64,000 nt of DNA. Origin: Isoetes taiwanensis (taxonomy: Eukaryota > Streptophyta > Lycopodiopsida > Isoetales > Isoetaceae). The notes below the pieces were generated by a model. The model was not told where the DNA came from. It was given only the letters and a program-made list of their open reading frames with translations, and searched no databases. The first letter of the stretch is position 1. The number at the start of each line of letters is the position of its first letter. The stretch spans positions 308,779-372,778 of the forward strand of contig JAJEKV010000020.1 in the NCBI GenBank assembly GCA_021234155.1, written 5' to 3'. A program made the position numbers and the translations under genes. Below are positions 36,424-47,989 of the stretch, piece after piece.

Positions 36424-37180
36424 TTGCAGCAAGGAACTCAAGTGCAGGATCCCAAGATCAGAAGGCACCGACCACGCAATTGGGTACCAAGGAATTTGTT
36501 TGGCAGGGAACAAGAAGATGTTGAGCAGGATATGTCACCAGAGGCAGTCAACGCAAGGTTGGTGCAGATGAGGAATCAGATGCAACACCTCATCAACTGG
36601 GCGACACCTCTCATGAATGCACAGGAAGATGGTCACCCACCTCCACCTTGTTTTCCTGGGTGATGAAGTCCCTCGCCAGAAAGGGAGGGCAACTGTGGGA
36701 ACGCTGTGATAGGAGAAGGAAGAGGAGAGCCGTGAGCCCATCATCATCCATCCCCCAGCTCATCGCATACAGCTTCTTCCAAAGGAGGACAGCTTTAGTT
36801 CACAAGTCCGACACACACCTAAAGTGGAAAAGAGCAAGAAAGACGTGTAATTATCAAAAAGGTGGATAGTACTATGAGCAATGTATGGAAAACAAGGAAG
36901 CTCGGCCAGTTCTCGTGGAAGGACAGATCGTGCATGGAGGCTGAAGCATGGCTTGATGAAATGGAAGAGTTTGGCAACTCATACACAGATGAAAGACAAG
37001 GACATAGGGAAAGTTGCTACTGCCTAACCTTATTGGACCGCAAGGATCCGTGGAAGGGATATGCTAAATCCAACAAGTCGAAGAGGAACAACCGCAGTTT
37101 AAGACCTTCAAAGAAGGCTTTTCCGCAGCACTATGTGCCAAGGTCTCATACTAGTAGACGATCCAGCTTTATAGGTTGAA
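36424..37180 (+). pseudogene. Element 2 gag (broken)
   Basis: Frames 36424-36663 (NWVPRNLFGREQEDVEQDMS) and 36862-37179 (MEAEAWLDEMEEFGNSYTDE) match the Ty3 gag pattern in which an EAxxWLDEME helix follows the capsid start. The intervening part is frameshifted. No zinc knuckle could be read. Confidence 0.6.
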
Positions 37181-37779
37181 TCGTGGTAGCTTATCGCTGG
37201 CTAAAGTATACCAAGAATTTATGAGGCTCATGTGAATGTTCCCGAGTCTCGAGAGAGGCAAGCCGTGGATACTTACATTGAGGGGTTGAACAAGAATATC
37301 AAGAGGCTTGTTAGAGCAATCAACCAAGTCGGGCCAAGCAGTCAAGACAAAGCTATAAGTTTGAGGAGGCACCCCAAGTCCAGCCAGAGAAGCAACACCT
37401 TCAGGGGGTAAGAGTTCGTAGGCGATCGGGGACAATATCGAGGGTAAAGCACCGCCAGCCTACACCATCGTGAGTCGCCAGCAAGGTAAGGGTCGAGCAA
37501 AGCTTTTGGGACCGTAGCCACGTAACGCATCGTGGGGTAGCGCTTTTAAGCGTTTCCTAGACACCGGCTTGAAGGAAAAGAGACAGAATGCATTGAGAAG
37601 AAGTTATGCTTCAGGGTGCTTAAGGTAATGCGCCCGGACACATGATTGTCCATTCGCATCGCGATCGCCTTTGGCGTAACCTTGGATTGGGACTCCAACG
37701 TAAGCCGACGAGGACGATGACCAAATGTGAGGGCCACGACTTCATAGATGGTGAGTGTCGATATGTGCAAACATTGAGT

Positions 37780-38110
37780 CGAAGGAGATAGAGAATCACC
37801 AATCGGCCATCGCACGATGGGATCATAGATAGTAACCCTTATGTAGTCCTCATAGATCTGTGTAGCTCTCATAATTTTGCATCTCCAGATTGGCTGCTCT
37901 AATGAAGAACAAGGTATTGAAGTCTGCCAAGGCCAAGAGTTATGGCAAACCAAGCCATTCGGCACACTAAGGGAGGAGGATCACCTTTGACATAGACCTT
38001 AGTGGGGCCAAGTGGCCGATGGGGAGCAGAAGTCATGGATATTGGAAGGTATGATCTTATAGTGGGGATGGAATTTTTGAAGCCACCCAAAGCCATGATT
38101 GATTGGGGAC
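37780..38110 (+). pseudogene. Element 2 protease (catalytic motif altered)
   Basis: The plus-strand frame includes YVVLIDLCSSHNFASPDW around 37837-37890. The family would have Asp-Thr/Ser-Gly after VLI, but here the Asp codon (37855-37857) is followed by Leu-Cys. The end of the domain is frameshifted (MDIGRY, MEFLKPP near 38034-38090). Element 3 differs at the same three codons in another way. Confidence 0.65.
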
Positions 38111-38359
38111 CGGAATGAAGTCACCATGACGGCACCGCACGGCAGCAGCAAGTTGATAGTGAAAGGTAAGAAGCTAGAATCCCTATGCAAAGGTATTTCT
38201 TTGAAGCACTAAGGAAGAGTATAGAAAGGAATAAGGTGGATTACATCTTGAGGATGGAATCGTGGAGCCGTGCAAAAGGTGATGGAAGTGACACAAAGGG
38301 AAATCAACCGCAAAAGCAGATAGCAAGGCTTATTTCGTAAGGGGGGATGTATTTCCCGA

Positions 38360-39110
38360 TGAAATCCGGCACCGCCACCTTATAGGGTGTGGAATGTGAG
38401 ATCACATTGGCTCCGGATGGCTTCCACCAAGAAGGCGCCATATAGAATGAGCATCCCGTAATTGATCGAGCTCAAGAAACAAATGCAGGGAATTGCTCGA
38501 GCTTTGATTTATAAGAGCAAGTGTGTCTCTTTCTGAGCACCTATACTCTTTGTCAAGAAGAAAGATGGGAGCTTAAGAATGTGATAGACTATCGCCACCA
38601 ACAAGCTGCACGATAAAGAATAAGTATGCATTGCCGAGGCGATGACCTAATGGATCGCCTACAAGGAGCAAAGGTATTCTCTAAGATCGATTTAAGATCG
38701 TGATACCATCGATAAGAATAAAGGAAGAGGACATCCATAAGATCGCTTTAACGCGGTATGGTCATTTTGAGTTTACAAGAATGCCCTTTGATTGTCGAAC
38801 GCCCAAGTAACGCTTATGCCTCATGAACGATATCTTCGAGACTTCTTGATGAGTTTGTTATTGTCTTCTTCGACGACATCCTAATCTACAAAGAAGTCCC
38901 TTGAAGAGCATTGTCGATCTCGTGAAAGTGTTAGAGAAGTTGAGACGCCATCGGTTGTATATGGGAAGCTCTCTAGTGCCACTTGCGAACAGTCGGTGGA
39001 GTACTTGGGGCATGTAGTAACATCCGAGGGAATCTCCACGGATCCATCTAAGATTGAGGCAATAGTTGATTGGCCAGCTCCAAGGAATGTGGCGGCGCAA
39101 GAAGCTTTCT
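38360..39110 (+). pseudogene. Element 2 reverse transcriptase (broken)
   Basis: Motifs in sequence order: PILFVKKKDGSLR (near 38545), [19 protein letters not shown] with the catalytic Asp pair (38856-38888), then VEYLGHVVTSEGISTDPSKI and EAIVDWPAPRN (38996-39100). Several frameshifts and stops separate them. Confidence 0.85.
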
Positions 39111-39229
39111 GGCCACGGATACTACGTAAAGTTCGCGGAAGGACTTTGCTAAGCGCCCCTCCTGGCCGGACCTCACTAAGGCCAACAAGATTAAGGACTG
39201 GGCTAGCCATTGGTTAGAGAGTCCAAGCT

Positions 39230-39640
39230 TCTTTGAGAAGCTTAAAGAGGCCTTAACAACAGCACCAGTGCTTGTCCTCCTGATCCGGTAGTAAGGATAA
39301 GTTGGTAGCAACGGATGCAAGCAAGATAGCAAAGGGGCGCCTTGATGCAAGAAGGAAGGGTAGTCGCCACCACCGAAGAAGATGAACGACGCCGAAAGCA
39401 ATGCTACCCAACCCATGATCAGGAGCTGCTAGCCATTGTCGGGGCATTGAGGATATGGAGGCATTATCTCACGGGAAGGAAGTTTCGGTTGGATACCGAT
39501 CACCGAGCCTCAAAAGATCTTTTTCACCTCCCTCAACTTAAGGCAAAGGAGGTGGATGGAATTCCTTGAGGAGTATGATTTTGATATTATATATAAGCCC
39601 GGTAAGCTTAATGTTGTAGCGTGATGCCCTCTCCGTAAAG
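39230..39640 (+). pseudogene. Element 2 RNase H (broken)
   Basis: [11 protein letters not shown] (first catalytic Asp, near 39306) and frame 39342-39569 with [19 protein letters not shown], then [13 protein letters not shown]. Typical Ty3 RNase H. Confidence 0.8.
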
Positions 39641-39859
39641 ACCATTTCGGACAAGGACGATTGTAATGCGATTTCCACTCTTCGAAAGTGAGTTTGGCAA
39701 GAAGATTGAGGAGTCCTTGCTTAACCCATGTGGACTTCAAGGAGGTATGGGAAAGCCTTTCCAAGGAAGCCGTAACAGATAAGGAGCCGGGAAGCCTTCA
39801 AGCATTATAAGAAGGAAGGCAACCTGTTGTACCACAAGCATAAGTTGTGTGTGCCCAAT

Positions 39860-40640
39860 CTTGTGGGTAAGGAAGTTAATTCTTCATGACACACATAACA
39901 GCCCAATAGCGGGCATGCCGGGTTTCATGAAGACATATTTCAAGATTCGGCAGTAGCTACTTCCGCCGCCAGGAATGAAGAGGCGATAGCTGCATATATT
40001 CGGGATTGCCGCTATGTCGCCACTAATTGCCATGAGCAACTGGATTCCGGTGCTTTAGAGCCATTGGGGTGCCAAATGCAAAGTGGGAGGTCATAAGCAT
40101 GGATTTCATCACGGGACTCCTAGAACTCTCGAGGCAAGGATGCATTGATGGTTGTCGAGATAAGTTATCTAAGATGGCACATTTCGCCTTGCAAGACAAT
40201 TCGACACCGCATTAGACACGCCAAGTTATTTGTAAGGGAGATTTTTTTAGACTCCATGGCATGCCTCGGGAGATAATATCCGATAGAGATTCTAAGTTCA
40301 TAAGTGCCTTTTGGCAGGGATCTCTTTAGCACCATCCGGACGAAGCTCTCCATGAGTACGGCATATCATCCCCAAACAGATGGCCAGACGGAAAGGACGA
40401 ATCGGATCATTGAAGACATGCTTCGAGGCTATGTGTGGAACAAGCAGTCCAAGTGGGATGAGTACATTCACTTGGTGGAATTCGCCTACAACAAAGGCCA
40501 AGCAGGAGAGTCATCTCGATGTCGCCTTTCATGGTGAAACCACGCTACGGTGCTTAACCCGGGATACCGCACAATCCTCGTGGTCCAAGGTAGAAGTGTC
40601 CCCCAGATGTTAGGGGATATGCAAAGAGCTAGTAGAGGAA
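39860..40640 (+). pseudogene. Element 2 integrase core (broken)
   Basis: The HHCC region (AGHAGF ... NCHEQ near 39915-40045) precedes the catalytic core: ISMDFITG with Asp at 40102-40104, SDRDSKF with Asp at 40288-40290, and TDGQTERTNR with Glu at 40391-40393. All three acidic residues are visible but lie in different frames. Confidence 0.85.
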
Positions 40641-40924
40641 GTAAGGGGTTATTTATTGGCAGCAAGAAGTTTGGCAGGAAGAGTGTAGCCGAAACAAGCA
40701 CAGGAGACCGTAAGGGAGTTTAAGGTGGGAGATACCGATTTGGTTGAAGATCAAGGTGAAGCAAGCCAAGCCGCGGATTGGGAGCTGCAAGAAGCTTGCC
40801 CCTAGGTAAAATTTGGGCCGTTCAAGATTTTAGAGAGAGTGGGCTCTCTCAAGCCTACAAGTTGGATCTTCAGCCCATCTTAAGGTCCACAAGGTCTTCC
40901 ACGTAAGTTTATTAAAAAAGGCAC

Positions 40925-41196
40925 AATCCTAACCCCGAGGAGGTTTTGGATACTCAACCTTGTTGGAAATGCGGAGGAGCAAGAGAAATAGTGCGAAAGT
41001 TACTTCTTGATAAGTCATTCAAGAAGACTAGGAGGTCTCAGTTCCTCCAATATTTGGTTAAGTGGAAGCACTTACCAGTGGAAGATGCCACATGGGTATT
41101 GAAGCAAGATTTGGAGAAGCAATACCCAGAGTTCATGAAGGAGTTTGATGGGCGAGTCGTTCTCGGACTTGGTGGGCCCGACTTGCCGTGTGGTTA
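40925..41196 (+). pseudogene. Element 2 C-terminal chromodomain with incomplete aromatic cage
   Basis: Frame 40946-41197 contains FLQYLVKWKHLPVEDATW followed by EKQYPEF, a chromodomain fused after integrase, the hallmark of chromoviruses that can steer insertion to marked chromatin. The cage Trp of VKW is present, but HL replaces the usual GY/GF and no aromatic residue is seen at the first cage position, so it resembles the type lacking a full methyl-lysine cage. Confidence 0.85.
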
Positions 41197-41274
41197 GCTA
41201 GTATGTTGTTAGTTGCTTTGAGCACGGGCATGCATTCTAGTTAGGAGGGTGCATGTGCGAACCTTGGATCGTGT

Positions 41275-41700
41275 GGGCGATGATGGATATGCCTTTAAGG
41301 CATTCTCTAGGCCACACGCCAAGAGGCGATGACCATTAGGGTCATGTGAGTGAGGAATGAGGCATGGTGGGCGATGATGGGACATCGATCGGATGATCTC
41401 TATGCCCGCGCGGGTACGCACACCGGGCCGTAGGAGGGTCATGGTGAAGCTTAAGTGATCATCGCGATGATGGGATCGTGAGACGTTCCCTAGCTGAAAC
41501 CCTTGGGGCATGATGCCTTTGGGTGTACTCGATCCGGGGATCGTGGTGCAAAGGCAGCACTCGATCATGGGCAATGATGGGAGCATCTTAAATGATCCCT
41601 AAGCTCAAATCCGAAAGGGCCATGATCTTGGGCGGTAGTAAGGACAACCTTGAGCGGTAGTTCGCTCAAGGAGGTAAGGGGGTGGTCCCCTAAAACCACA
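41275..41700 (+). repeat. Four-copy 94-106-bp repeat in the 3' region of element 2
   Basis: GCGATGATGG-type cores begin near 41275, 41369, 41463 and 41569, each followed by a GATNATCYCTA-like segment. The same four-copy arrangement is present in element 3 at 46063-46380. Confidence 0.7.
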
Positions 41701-42027
41701 AATTATTAACTAAACTAGCGTAATGTGCTCCTTTTGCGTGCAAGTAGAAGGAGGACTTCAACGAGAGCGCCGTTACGAGAAGATAAGGGGAGCCATAATT
41801 AGATTATGAACCCTAATAACTCTTATAATAGTATTTTGAATTATTATAAGAAATAACGATGTTAAGGCTATATAATTTTGTATAAGTACAAATATGGCCT
41901 AAAAATTTTGACTTGAACTAAAAAAACTTGATTGCTAAGCTAAGCTAAAGGTTATGACATGATTGTTGTTTTGCAGGCATAAGGTAGGTTCGTCCACCTT
42001 AGCGCAATGCCGAGACAAAGATTGTCC

Positions 42028-42036
42028 TTGGGAGAA
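42028..42036 (+). other. Element 2 polypurine tract
   Basis: TTGGGAGAA directly before the 3' LTR. The element 3 copy reads TAAGGGGGAGAA, so two or three G are probably missing here. Confidence 0.6.
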
Positions 42037-43652
42037 TGTGGCGGTCGGGAATATACGCCATAAATACGTGATATTCCTGGATCAAAATCACCATACAAGT
42101 CTATCTTCATAGCCTTGTATACCATAGATTGTGGCACTAGGGGCATGGCTAAGTTATTCTCATAGCTTAGCCAACCATAGGTTAAGCCATTATCCATGTG
42201 GCCTTAACCTATTGGGGCACCGCCACCACAGGGACTCACCGTTGGTGCCACGTGGCATCCTAGGTGGACCTAACTTATATAGGCATAAACCCTAACCCCA
42301 GACCTCTTTCCAGCCCTAGCACCCCTGAGACTCACCTACTTGTTGAAACCCCGTTTTAACATCGTTCGTTAGGCATAGGTGGAAAAGAGCCCCAGGTGGT
42401 AGACCCGTTCTTGGAGGAGGAACAGCAGCTTGTGAGTCGAAGACTATGGAGGCGCCCGGATCTGGAGGGAGAGCATCAGGAGCAGGTATGTAGGATAGTA
42501 GTTGTGATAGCTCATCTGGAATTAGCAATCCAGATGTGCTAGTATTTCGTATCTAGAGTAGAGCCATCCTAGAACCCATATTCAACATCTTGAACCCTAA
42601 TCAAGGAACCCTAACTATTAGTTAGTTGTATGATTAGGTTAAGATGTTCTTCTTATGATCATTCTTAGAATATGATGATTATGTGATGTTGGTTGATCAT
42701 GTTTGCTCCTCTTGTATTGGGAAGGGGGGTAGAGACCTAGGGCCATATGTAGTATGCTCCTAGAGTAGATCCCTTAGTTCCTATTAGATGCGGCTGTGCA
42801 TAGGAGCCCACCTGGGCTATTGAGGCTATGATATGACTCAAACCCCATAATGAGGCTAGAGGAAAGTGGAGGAGGATCCCTGCCGGAGTGGGGGGGGGGG
42901 ATCCCATAGTGGGCTAGGCCTATGGTCGGTCACTTCGTGTGGGCCGAGCATGGGTCCGACACCTCCTAGGGCAATGGTGTTGCCCTGCCTCTCGAGTTGC
43001 AGGGGAAGGCTTGGCTCTCGCTTTGGGGGTTCGTCGGGTGCTAATCGTGCGTCGTCCAACGATTCTCTAGCCTACGGCACCTCTAGACCCCGGGAAGGGG
43101 AGATGCAACCCTTCCCGCCTCATCGGACGTGGGAGATGTAACCCGGGCAGCCTCGATGGGTGATGCCGGGGATTGGTGATCCGAAGGCTAGAGTCCTCGT
43201 CGAGCTCGATCTAGCCCAGACCAAAGTATGCACGGAGGGGCGGATGGAGTGGTCAACCCTAGCCATTGTTCTATGCCAGCCCCTCGTCATCGCCATGACT
43301 CTGGCTCGCTTCTATCTTGAGTCCCAGGCGGCCGGATCACCCTCCCATACAGTCCAGCCGGGTAGGAGCTCCCTGCTTTACTACCGTGATTATCATCTTT
43401 GCCTTGGTTTATATGTGATGCACTACCCTTCGAGGTAGTAGTTGTATATGTTGATGCTAGTTCGGCGTGTTATCGCTTCCATTGTTATAGGAGCCCATAG
43501 GGGCGGCACGCGAAGACACCTTCGTGTTCCCTTCCCTTTTGGGTCACCTCGTGTGCGGGGATAGATGAAGGGCCCATGCGGTTGTCGAGCCGGGATGGGG
43601 GATTTTCTGCCCGAGCCTACGCCCCTGCCGTATGTTTAGCGGGAGCGTCACA
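42037..43652 (+). repeat. Element 2 3' LTR
   Basis: 1616 bp, partner of 30595-32230. The palindrome is at 42246-42257 and TATATA at 42276-42281. Differences from the 5' LTR are mostly short indels. Confidence 0.9.
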
Positions 43653-43757
43653 TGCCACCTAGGCTCCAACATGCCACCTAGGCTCCAACGTACCACCAAG
43701 GCTCCAACATGCCTAGGTGGCTCAAACATGCCACCTAGGCTCCAACATGCCACCTAA
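43653..43757. repeat. 19-bp minisatellite array, block 4
   Basis: Last few monomers after element 2, starting with the duplicated TGCCA. The array ends here against a unique-looking reading frame. Confidence 0.85.
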
Positions 43758-43957
43758 GTCGATGTTCTGAGTCTATTAGAAGAGCCAATTTATGGATTGC
43801 AGGAGATGCTCATTCGTTGCCAGGACCATATGGAGAGGACATTTGAGACAAACTACTTTCCAGAAGGTGTTAAGGGTCCGTCTTCTGGTGTCAACACCGT
43901 CCCTCTAAGTGATATACTATGCAAGATCATGTTCAAAACGACTAATGATTGTCTACT
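43758..43957 (+). pseudogene. Reading frame of unknown identity, split by element 3 (5' part)
   Basis: Open frame GTC GAT GTT ... (VDVLSLLEEPIYGLQEMLIR, then ERTFETNYFPEGVKGPSSG). It runs without a stop into the target site CTACT. Skipping element 3 and one CTACT copy continues the frame at 56896 to TAA at 56936-56938, giving 80 codons. There is no ATG at the left end, so it would be an exon or a fragment. Degenerate relatives lie at 27.4 and 28.2 kb. Family not recognised. Confidence 0.4.
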
Positions 43958-45602
43958 TGTGACGCTCCCTGCTAAACATACGGGCCCGTCGATCGATACC
44001 TAGAGGAATCCCCATCCGGCCAAAGAACCGCATGGGAGCCTTCGTCTACCCCGCACTCTCGAGGTGACTCTTAGTGCGGGGAGGGAACACGAAGGTGTCT
44101 TGCGCGCCCTTCCCCTATGGGCTCCTATAACAGCGGAAGCGATAACACGTCAGAACTAGCATAAAACATATACAAATACTACCTCGGAGGGTAGTGCATC
44201 GCACATAAACCAATGCATAGATGATAATCACAAACCATAAAACAGGAGAGCTCCTACCCCGGCTCAGACACGTAGGGAGGGTGACTGACCGGCTAGGCCT
44301 CAAGATAGAGCAGACCGAGTCATGGCGATGGCGAGGGCTGGCATAGAACAATGGCTAGGGTTGACCACTCCATCCGCCCCCTCCCATGCATACTTTGTGT
44401 GATGGGCTAGATCAGGCTCTGACAGGACTCTAGCCTTCCGGATACGCAATCCCATGGCATCACCCATCGGGACTACTCCAGGTTGCATCTCCCTGGTCCG
44501 ATGAGGCAGGAAGGGTTGCATCTCCCCTTCCCAGGGTCTAGAGGTGCCGTGGGCGGCTAGAGAATCGTGGGCGCACACTCGATTCGCACTTCCAACAACT
44601 CCCCAAAACGAGAGCCAAGCTAACAACACTTGCAGGAGAGAGGCAGGGCAACACCATTGCCCCGTGAGGTGTCGGACCCATGCTCGCCCACACTAAGTGA
44701 CCACCATAAGCCTAGCCCACTATGGGATCCCCGGCTCCCCCACCGGGCAAGGATCCTCCCTCCACTTTCCCTCTAGCCCCCGTTATCCGGTGCTGAGTCA
44801 TATCATAGCCTCAATAGCCCGGTGGGCTCCCTATGCATGTGCCGCAACTAATAGGAACTAAGGGATCTACTCTAGGAACATACTACATATGGCCCTAGGT
44901 CTCTACCCCCCTTCCCAATACAAGAGGAGCAACATGATCAACCAGCATCACATAATCATCACATCATGAGAATAATCATAAGAAGAACATCTTAACCTAA
45001 TCATACAACTAACTAATAGTTAGGGTTCCTTGATTAGGATTCAAGATGTTGAATATGGGTTCTAGGATGGCTCTACTCTAGATACAAAATACTAGCACAT
45101 CTTGGAATGCTAATCCCAGATGAGCTATCACAACTACTATCCTACATACCTACTCCTGATGCTCTCCCTCCAGATCCGGGCGCCTCCATGGTCTTCGACT
45201 CACAAGCTGCTGTTCCTACTCCAAGAACGGGTCTACCCTGCTGGGGCTGCTGCACCAGCCTATGCCACAACGAACGATGTTCGAAACGGGGTTTCGAACA
45301 AGTAAGTGAGTCTCTGGGTGCTAGGGCTGGAAAGAGGTCTAGGGTTAGGGTTTATGCCTATATAAGTTAGGTCCACCTAGGATGCCACGTGGCACCAACG
45401 GGTGAGTCCCTGGTGGCATGAGCCCCAACAGGTTAAGGCCACGTGGATAATGGCTTAACTTATGGTTGGCTAAGTTATGAGAATAACTTAGCCATGCCCC
45501 CTAGTGCCACAATCTATGGTATACAAGGCTATAAAGATAGACTTGTATGGTGACGCGATCCAGAATATACGTATTTATGGCGATATTCCCTTGACCGTCA
45601 CA
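43958..45602 (-). repeat. Element 3 3' LTR
   Basis: 1645 bp, the cleanest LTR copy of the family here. It keeps CAG/CTG triplets that are altered in the element 2 LTRs. Confidence 0.9.
45359..45394 (-). promoter_or_regulatory. LTR promoter of element 3: palindrome plus TATA
   Basis: TGCCACGTGGCA at 45383-45394 and TATATA at 45359-45364, with the same spacing as in element 2. In the other LTR (near 56675) the palindrome is disrupted. Confidence 0.6.
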
Positions 45603-45614
45603 TTCTCCCCCTTA
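45603..45614 (-). other. Element 3 polypurine tract
   Basis: Minus-sense TAAGGGGGAGAA directly before the 3' LTR, the plus-strand primer site of reverse transcription. Confidence 0.75.
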
Positions 45615-46062
45615 GGACAATGTCTGTCTCAAAGATTGCGCTAAGGTGACTTAACCTACCTTATGCCGCAAAAACATATCAACAACATGTCATAATGTTT
45701 AGTTTAGCAATCAAGTTTTATTAGTTCGAGTCAAAAATTTTAGGCTATATTTGTACTTATACAAAATTATATAGCCTTAAACACCGCTTATTTCTTATAA
45801 TAATTCAAACTACTATTATAAGAGTTATTAGGGTTCATAATCTAATTATGGCTCCCTCGTATCTTCCGGGCAACGCCTCCTGGAAGTCCTCCTTCTACTT
45901 GCCTGCAAAAGGAGCACATTACGCTAGTTTAGTTAATAACCCAGGTTTTAAGGGGACCACCCCTTACCTCCTTGAGCCGAATCCATGCCCAAGGTTGTCC
46001 TACTACTTTTGCCCAAGATCATGGCCCTTTCGGATTTGAGCTTAGGGATCATTTAAGATGCC

Positions 46063-46380
46063 CCATCATTGCCCATGATCGAGTGTTACCTTGTACACGA
46101 TCCCCGGATCGAGTACACCCCAAAGGCATCATGCCCCGAGGGTTTAGCTTAGGGAACGCCTCACACCATCCCATCATCGCACATGATCACTTAACCTTCA
46201 CCATGACCCTCCCACGCCCAAAAAGTGCATCTCCGCATCGATCGTGGCATAGAGATCATCCGATCGATGTCCCATCATCGCCCACTATGCCTCATTCTCA
46301 CCACATGACCCTAGTGGTCGCGCGCGCTTCTTTGCGCGTGTGGCCTAGAGAATGCCCTAAAGGCGCATCCCATCATCGCA
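46063..46380 (-). repeat. Four-copy repeat in the 3' region of element 3
   Basis: CCATCATYGC cores (plus sense) at 46063, 46171, 46272 and 46370, matching the repeat in element 2. Confidence 0.7.
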
Positions 46381-46413
46381 CACACGATCCAAGGTTCTCG
46401 CACATGCACCCTC

Positions 46414-46602
46414 CTAACTAGAATGCATGCGCCTGTGCTCAAAGCTAACTAACAACATACTAGCTAACCACCGGCAAGTCGGGCTCCACCGACCGGAGAC
46501 TCGCCCATCAAACTCCTTCATAAACTCCGGGTATTGCTTCTCCAAATCTTGCTTCAATACCCATGTCGATCTTCCACGGGTAAGTGCTTCCCACTTAACC
46601 AA
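46414..46602 (-). pseudogene. Element 3 chromodomain (broken)
   Basis: Frame starts in MVKWEALTRGRSTWVLKQDL and continues with EKQYPEFMKEFDGRV. It aligns with the element 2 chromodomain, and again no GY/GF follows VKW. Confidence 0.8.
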
Positions 46603-47036
46603 ATATTGAGGAACTGAGACCTCCTAGTCTTCTTTGAATGACTTATCAAGAAGTAACTCGTGCACTATTTCTACTTTGCTCCTCCGCCATTTCCAACAAG
46701 GTTGGAGTATCTAAAACCTCCTCGTGGTTAGGATTGTGCCTCTTTAATAAACTTACGTGGGAAGACCTTGTGGACCTTAAGATGGGCCGGAAGATCCAAC
46801 TGTAGGCTTGAGAGCCCACTCTCTCCAAAATCTTGAACGGGCTAGCCCACCTAGGGGCAAGCTTCTTGCAGCCCCAACCGCAGCTTGGCTTGCTTCACCT
46901 TGATCTTCAACCAAACCTGTGACGCTTAATTTTAAACTCCTTACGGCCCCTGTCGGCTACTTGGCTACACTCTTCGCCGAGCTTCTGCCGCTTAACAAAT
47001 AACCCCTTACTTCTCTACTAAATTTCGTGATATCCC

Positions 47037-47700
47037 CTAACATCCGCTGACACTTCTACCTTGGACACGGTGGATTGTGCTGTGTGTCCGGTTAAGACCG
47101 GTACCCGAATTCACCATGAAAGGAGACATCCGAGATGACTCCCGCCATAATCGTTGTGCGACCCACCAAGTGGACATACTCATCCCACTTGACCGCTTTG
47201 TTCCACACATAGCTTCAAGCATGTCTTCAATGATCCGATTCGCCCTTTTTTCCGCCTGGCCATCCGTTTGGGGATGATATGCCGCACTCATGGAGAGCTT
47301 CGTGCGGATGAAAGAAGAGATCCCGCCAAAAAAGGCACTCATGAACTTAGAATCTCTATCAGATATTATCTCCCGAGGCATGCCATGGAGTCTAAAAATC
47401 TCCCTTACAAATAATGGCTTGGTGTCTAATGCGGTGTCTGGTTGTTTTGCAAGGCACTAAATGTGCCATCTTAGATAACTTATCTCGACAACCATCAATG
47501 CATCCTTGCCTCAAAGAGTTCTAGGGAGTCCTCGTGATGAAATCCATGCTTATGACCTCCCACTTTGCATTTGGCACCCTAATGGCTCTAAAGCACGGAA
47601 TCCCAGCTTGCTGCTTTGGTTCGCTGACATAACGGGCAATCCCGAATATATGCAGCTATACGCCTCTTCATTCCTGGCAGAAGTAACTACTTCGAATCTT
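47037..47700 (-). pseudogene. Element 3 integrase (broken)
   Basis: Frame 47037-47381 has MPREIISDRDSKFMSAF and MSAAYHPQTDGQAEKRANR, the second Asp and the Glu region of the catalytic core. The first Asp region lies near 47540 in another frame. Confidence 0.8.
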
Positions 47701-47989
47701 GAAATAGGTCTTCATGAAGCCAAGATGCCGCTTATTGGCTGTTATGTGTGTCATGAAGAATTAACTTCCTTACCCCCTGAAGAGGGCACACACAACTTAT
47801 GCTTGTGGTACAACAGGTTGCCTCCTTTTTAAAATGCTTGAAGGCTTCCCGCTCCTTCTGCTCGCTTTCTTGGAGAGCTTTCCCACACCTCCTTGAAGTC
47901 CCATCGCTGGCAAGGACTCCTCAATCTTTCTTGCCAAACTCACTGAAAAGAGTGGAAATCGACATAATGCGTCCTTTGTCTCGAAATGG

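Larger units (their letters stand above)
30595..43652 (+). mobile_element. Element 2: 13-kb Ty3/gypsy chromovirus in the minisatellite
   Basis: LTRs at 30595-32230 and 42037-43652, ends TGTGAC...GTCACA, and a perfect 5-bp target duplication TGCCA (30590-30594 and 43653-43657). Initiator-tRNA-Met primer site at 32232. Order: long pre-gag region, gag, protease, RT, RNase H, integrase, chromodomain, then a 0.85-kb 3' non-coding region with a four-fold repeat. All frames are broken. Same family as element 3. Confidence 0.92.

Noticed and set aside
37546-37965. 139-codon minus-strand ORF
   Set aside because: Antisense shadow of the element 2 protease region.
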